Part shown: positions 5,114-5,340 of the stretch, piece after piece
Layout: each line of letters opens with the position of its first letter
Position numbering within the stretch: position 1 is the stretch's first letter
From: Gemmatimonadota bacterium
Lineage (GTDB): Bacteria > Gemmatimonadota > Gemmatimonadetes > Gemmatimonadales > GWC2-71-9
Length of the DNA stretch: 5,340 bases
NCBI GenBank assembly: GCA_022573095.1
Contig: JACZUR010000164.1
Coordinates: 1 to 5,340 of the forward strand
Reading direction: 5' to 3'
The notes under the pieces: model-generated
What the model was told of the DNA's origin: nothing
The model's input: only the letters and a program-made list of their open reading frames with translations
Databases searched by the model: none
Translations under genes and position numbers: made by a program

Positions 5114-5340
5114 TATAAGGAGATTCTTGTTCCCGTTGACAATTCCCAGCACTCGGATTGGGCTGTCGACCGCGCTTTAGAAATCGGATCCAAATCCAAG
5201 GCACAGATCACCGGCAACCACGTCTACGCAGCGCGACTACACGACGTCCGGTTCCGGCAACTCGAAACCGGGCTGCCCGCCCAGTTCCAGACGCCCAAAG
5301 AGCTCAAGCGTCAGCGCAAAGTGCACGACAAGTTGCTCGA
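5111..5340 (+). CDS. Universal stress protein (UspA family), N-terminal part, cut by the window edge
   Basis: The first 76 codons of a Usp-domain protein. It opens with MYKEILVPVDNSQHSDWAVD, the classic first beta-strand and the Asp-containing nucleotide-site segment (VPVDNS). A helix (RALEIGSKSKA) and the second strand (QITGNHVYAA) follow. After this strand comes a stretch rich in basic and polar residues (ARLHDVRFRQLE at 41-52, then PKELKRQRKVHDKLL at 62-76) that I associate with a distinct, longer group of Usp proteins rather than the usual 140-150-residue type; this is recollection, and the C-terminus is not visible. The GxxGxxxxGS/T motif that would show ATP binding lies outside the window. 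It starts 173 bp after the ferredoxin gene on the same strand and might belong to the same regulon. The ATG is preceded only by a distant AAGGGG. Confidence 0.85.
   Translation, partial: MYKEILVPVDNSQHSDWAVDRALEIGSKSKAQITGNHVYAARLHDVRFRQLETGLPAQFQTPKELKRQRKVHDKLL

Overview
The window looks like a chromosomal stretch of a free-living, non-phototrophic bacterium of moderately high G+C content, with short intergenic gaps and tightly overlapping genes. The gene mix fits an environmental lineage such as Gemmatimonadota or a neighbour: an exported S9 peptidase with a beta-propeller, an AI-2E family permease, an HmuY-like domain, an Mrp-type ATPase with a stand-alone PCP-reductase domain protein, and a universal stress protein. 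The phylum is a guess from gene content. There are no rRNA, tRNA, CRISPR or insertion-sequence features.

Left part, minus strand (1-1659): the 5' part of a secreted S9 (prolyl oligopeptidase type) peptidase, running off the left edge, lies 48 bp downstream of a complete AI-2E/PerM family membrane transporter. The two probably share a transcript from a promoter near 1724-1753.

Middle (1660-3029): an unrecognised four-helix membrane protein on the plus strand converges, 4 bp apart, on a minus-strand gene. That gene encodes an N-terminally anchored protein with an HmuY-like domain.

Right part, plus strand (3069-4937): a compact four-gene operon with 4-base overlaps or a 2-base gap between members. 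It encodes a small unrecognised membrane protein, a divergent Mrp/NBP35-type Fe-S carrier ATPase, a zinc-ribbon plus PCP_red-domain protein, and a one-cluster ferredoxin. Taken together, ferredoxin, a NifH/MinD-fold ATPase and a PCP_red domain echo parts of dark-operative protochlorophyllide reductase (ferredoxin to BchL to BchNB). The catalytic BchN/BchB cores are absent and nothing else here points to photosynthesis, so a different ATP-dependent Fe-S or electron-transfer function is the working idea. This operon is the most interesting part of the window.

After a 173-bp gap with a small hairpin over the start codon, a universal stress protein begins at 5111 and runs off the right edge. It may belong functionally to the same module.
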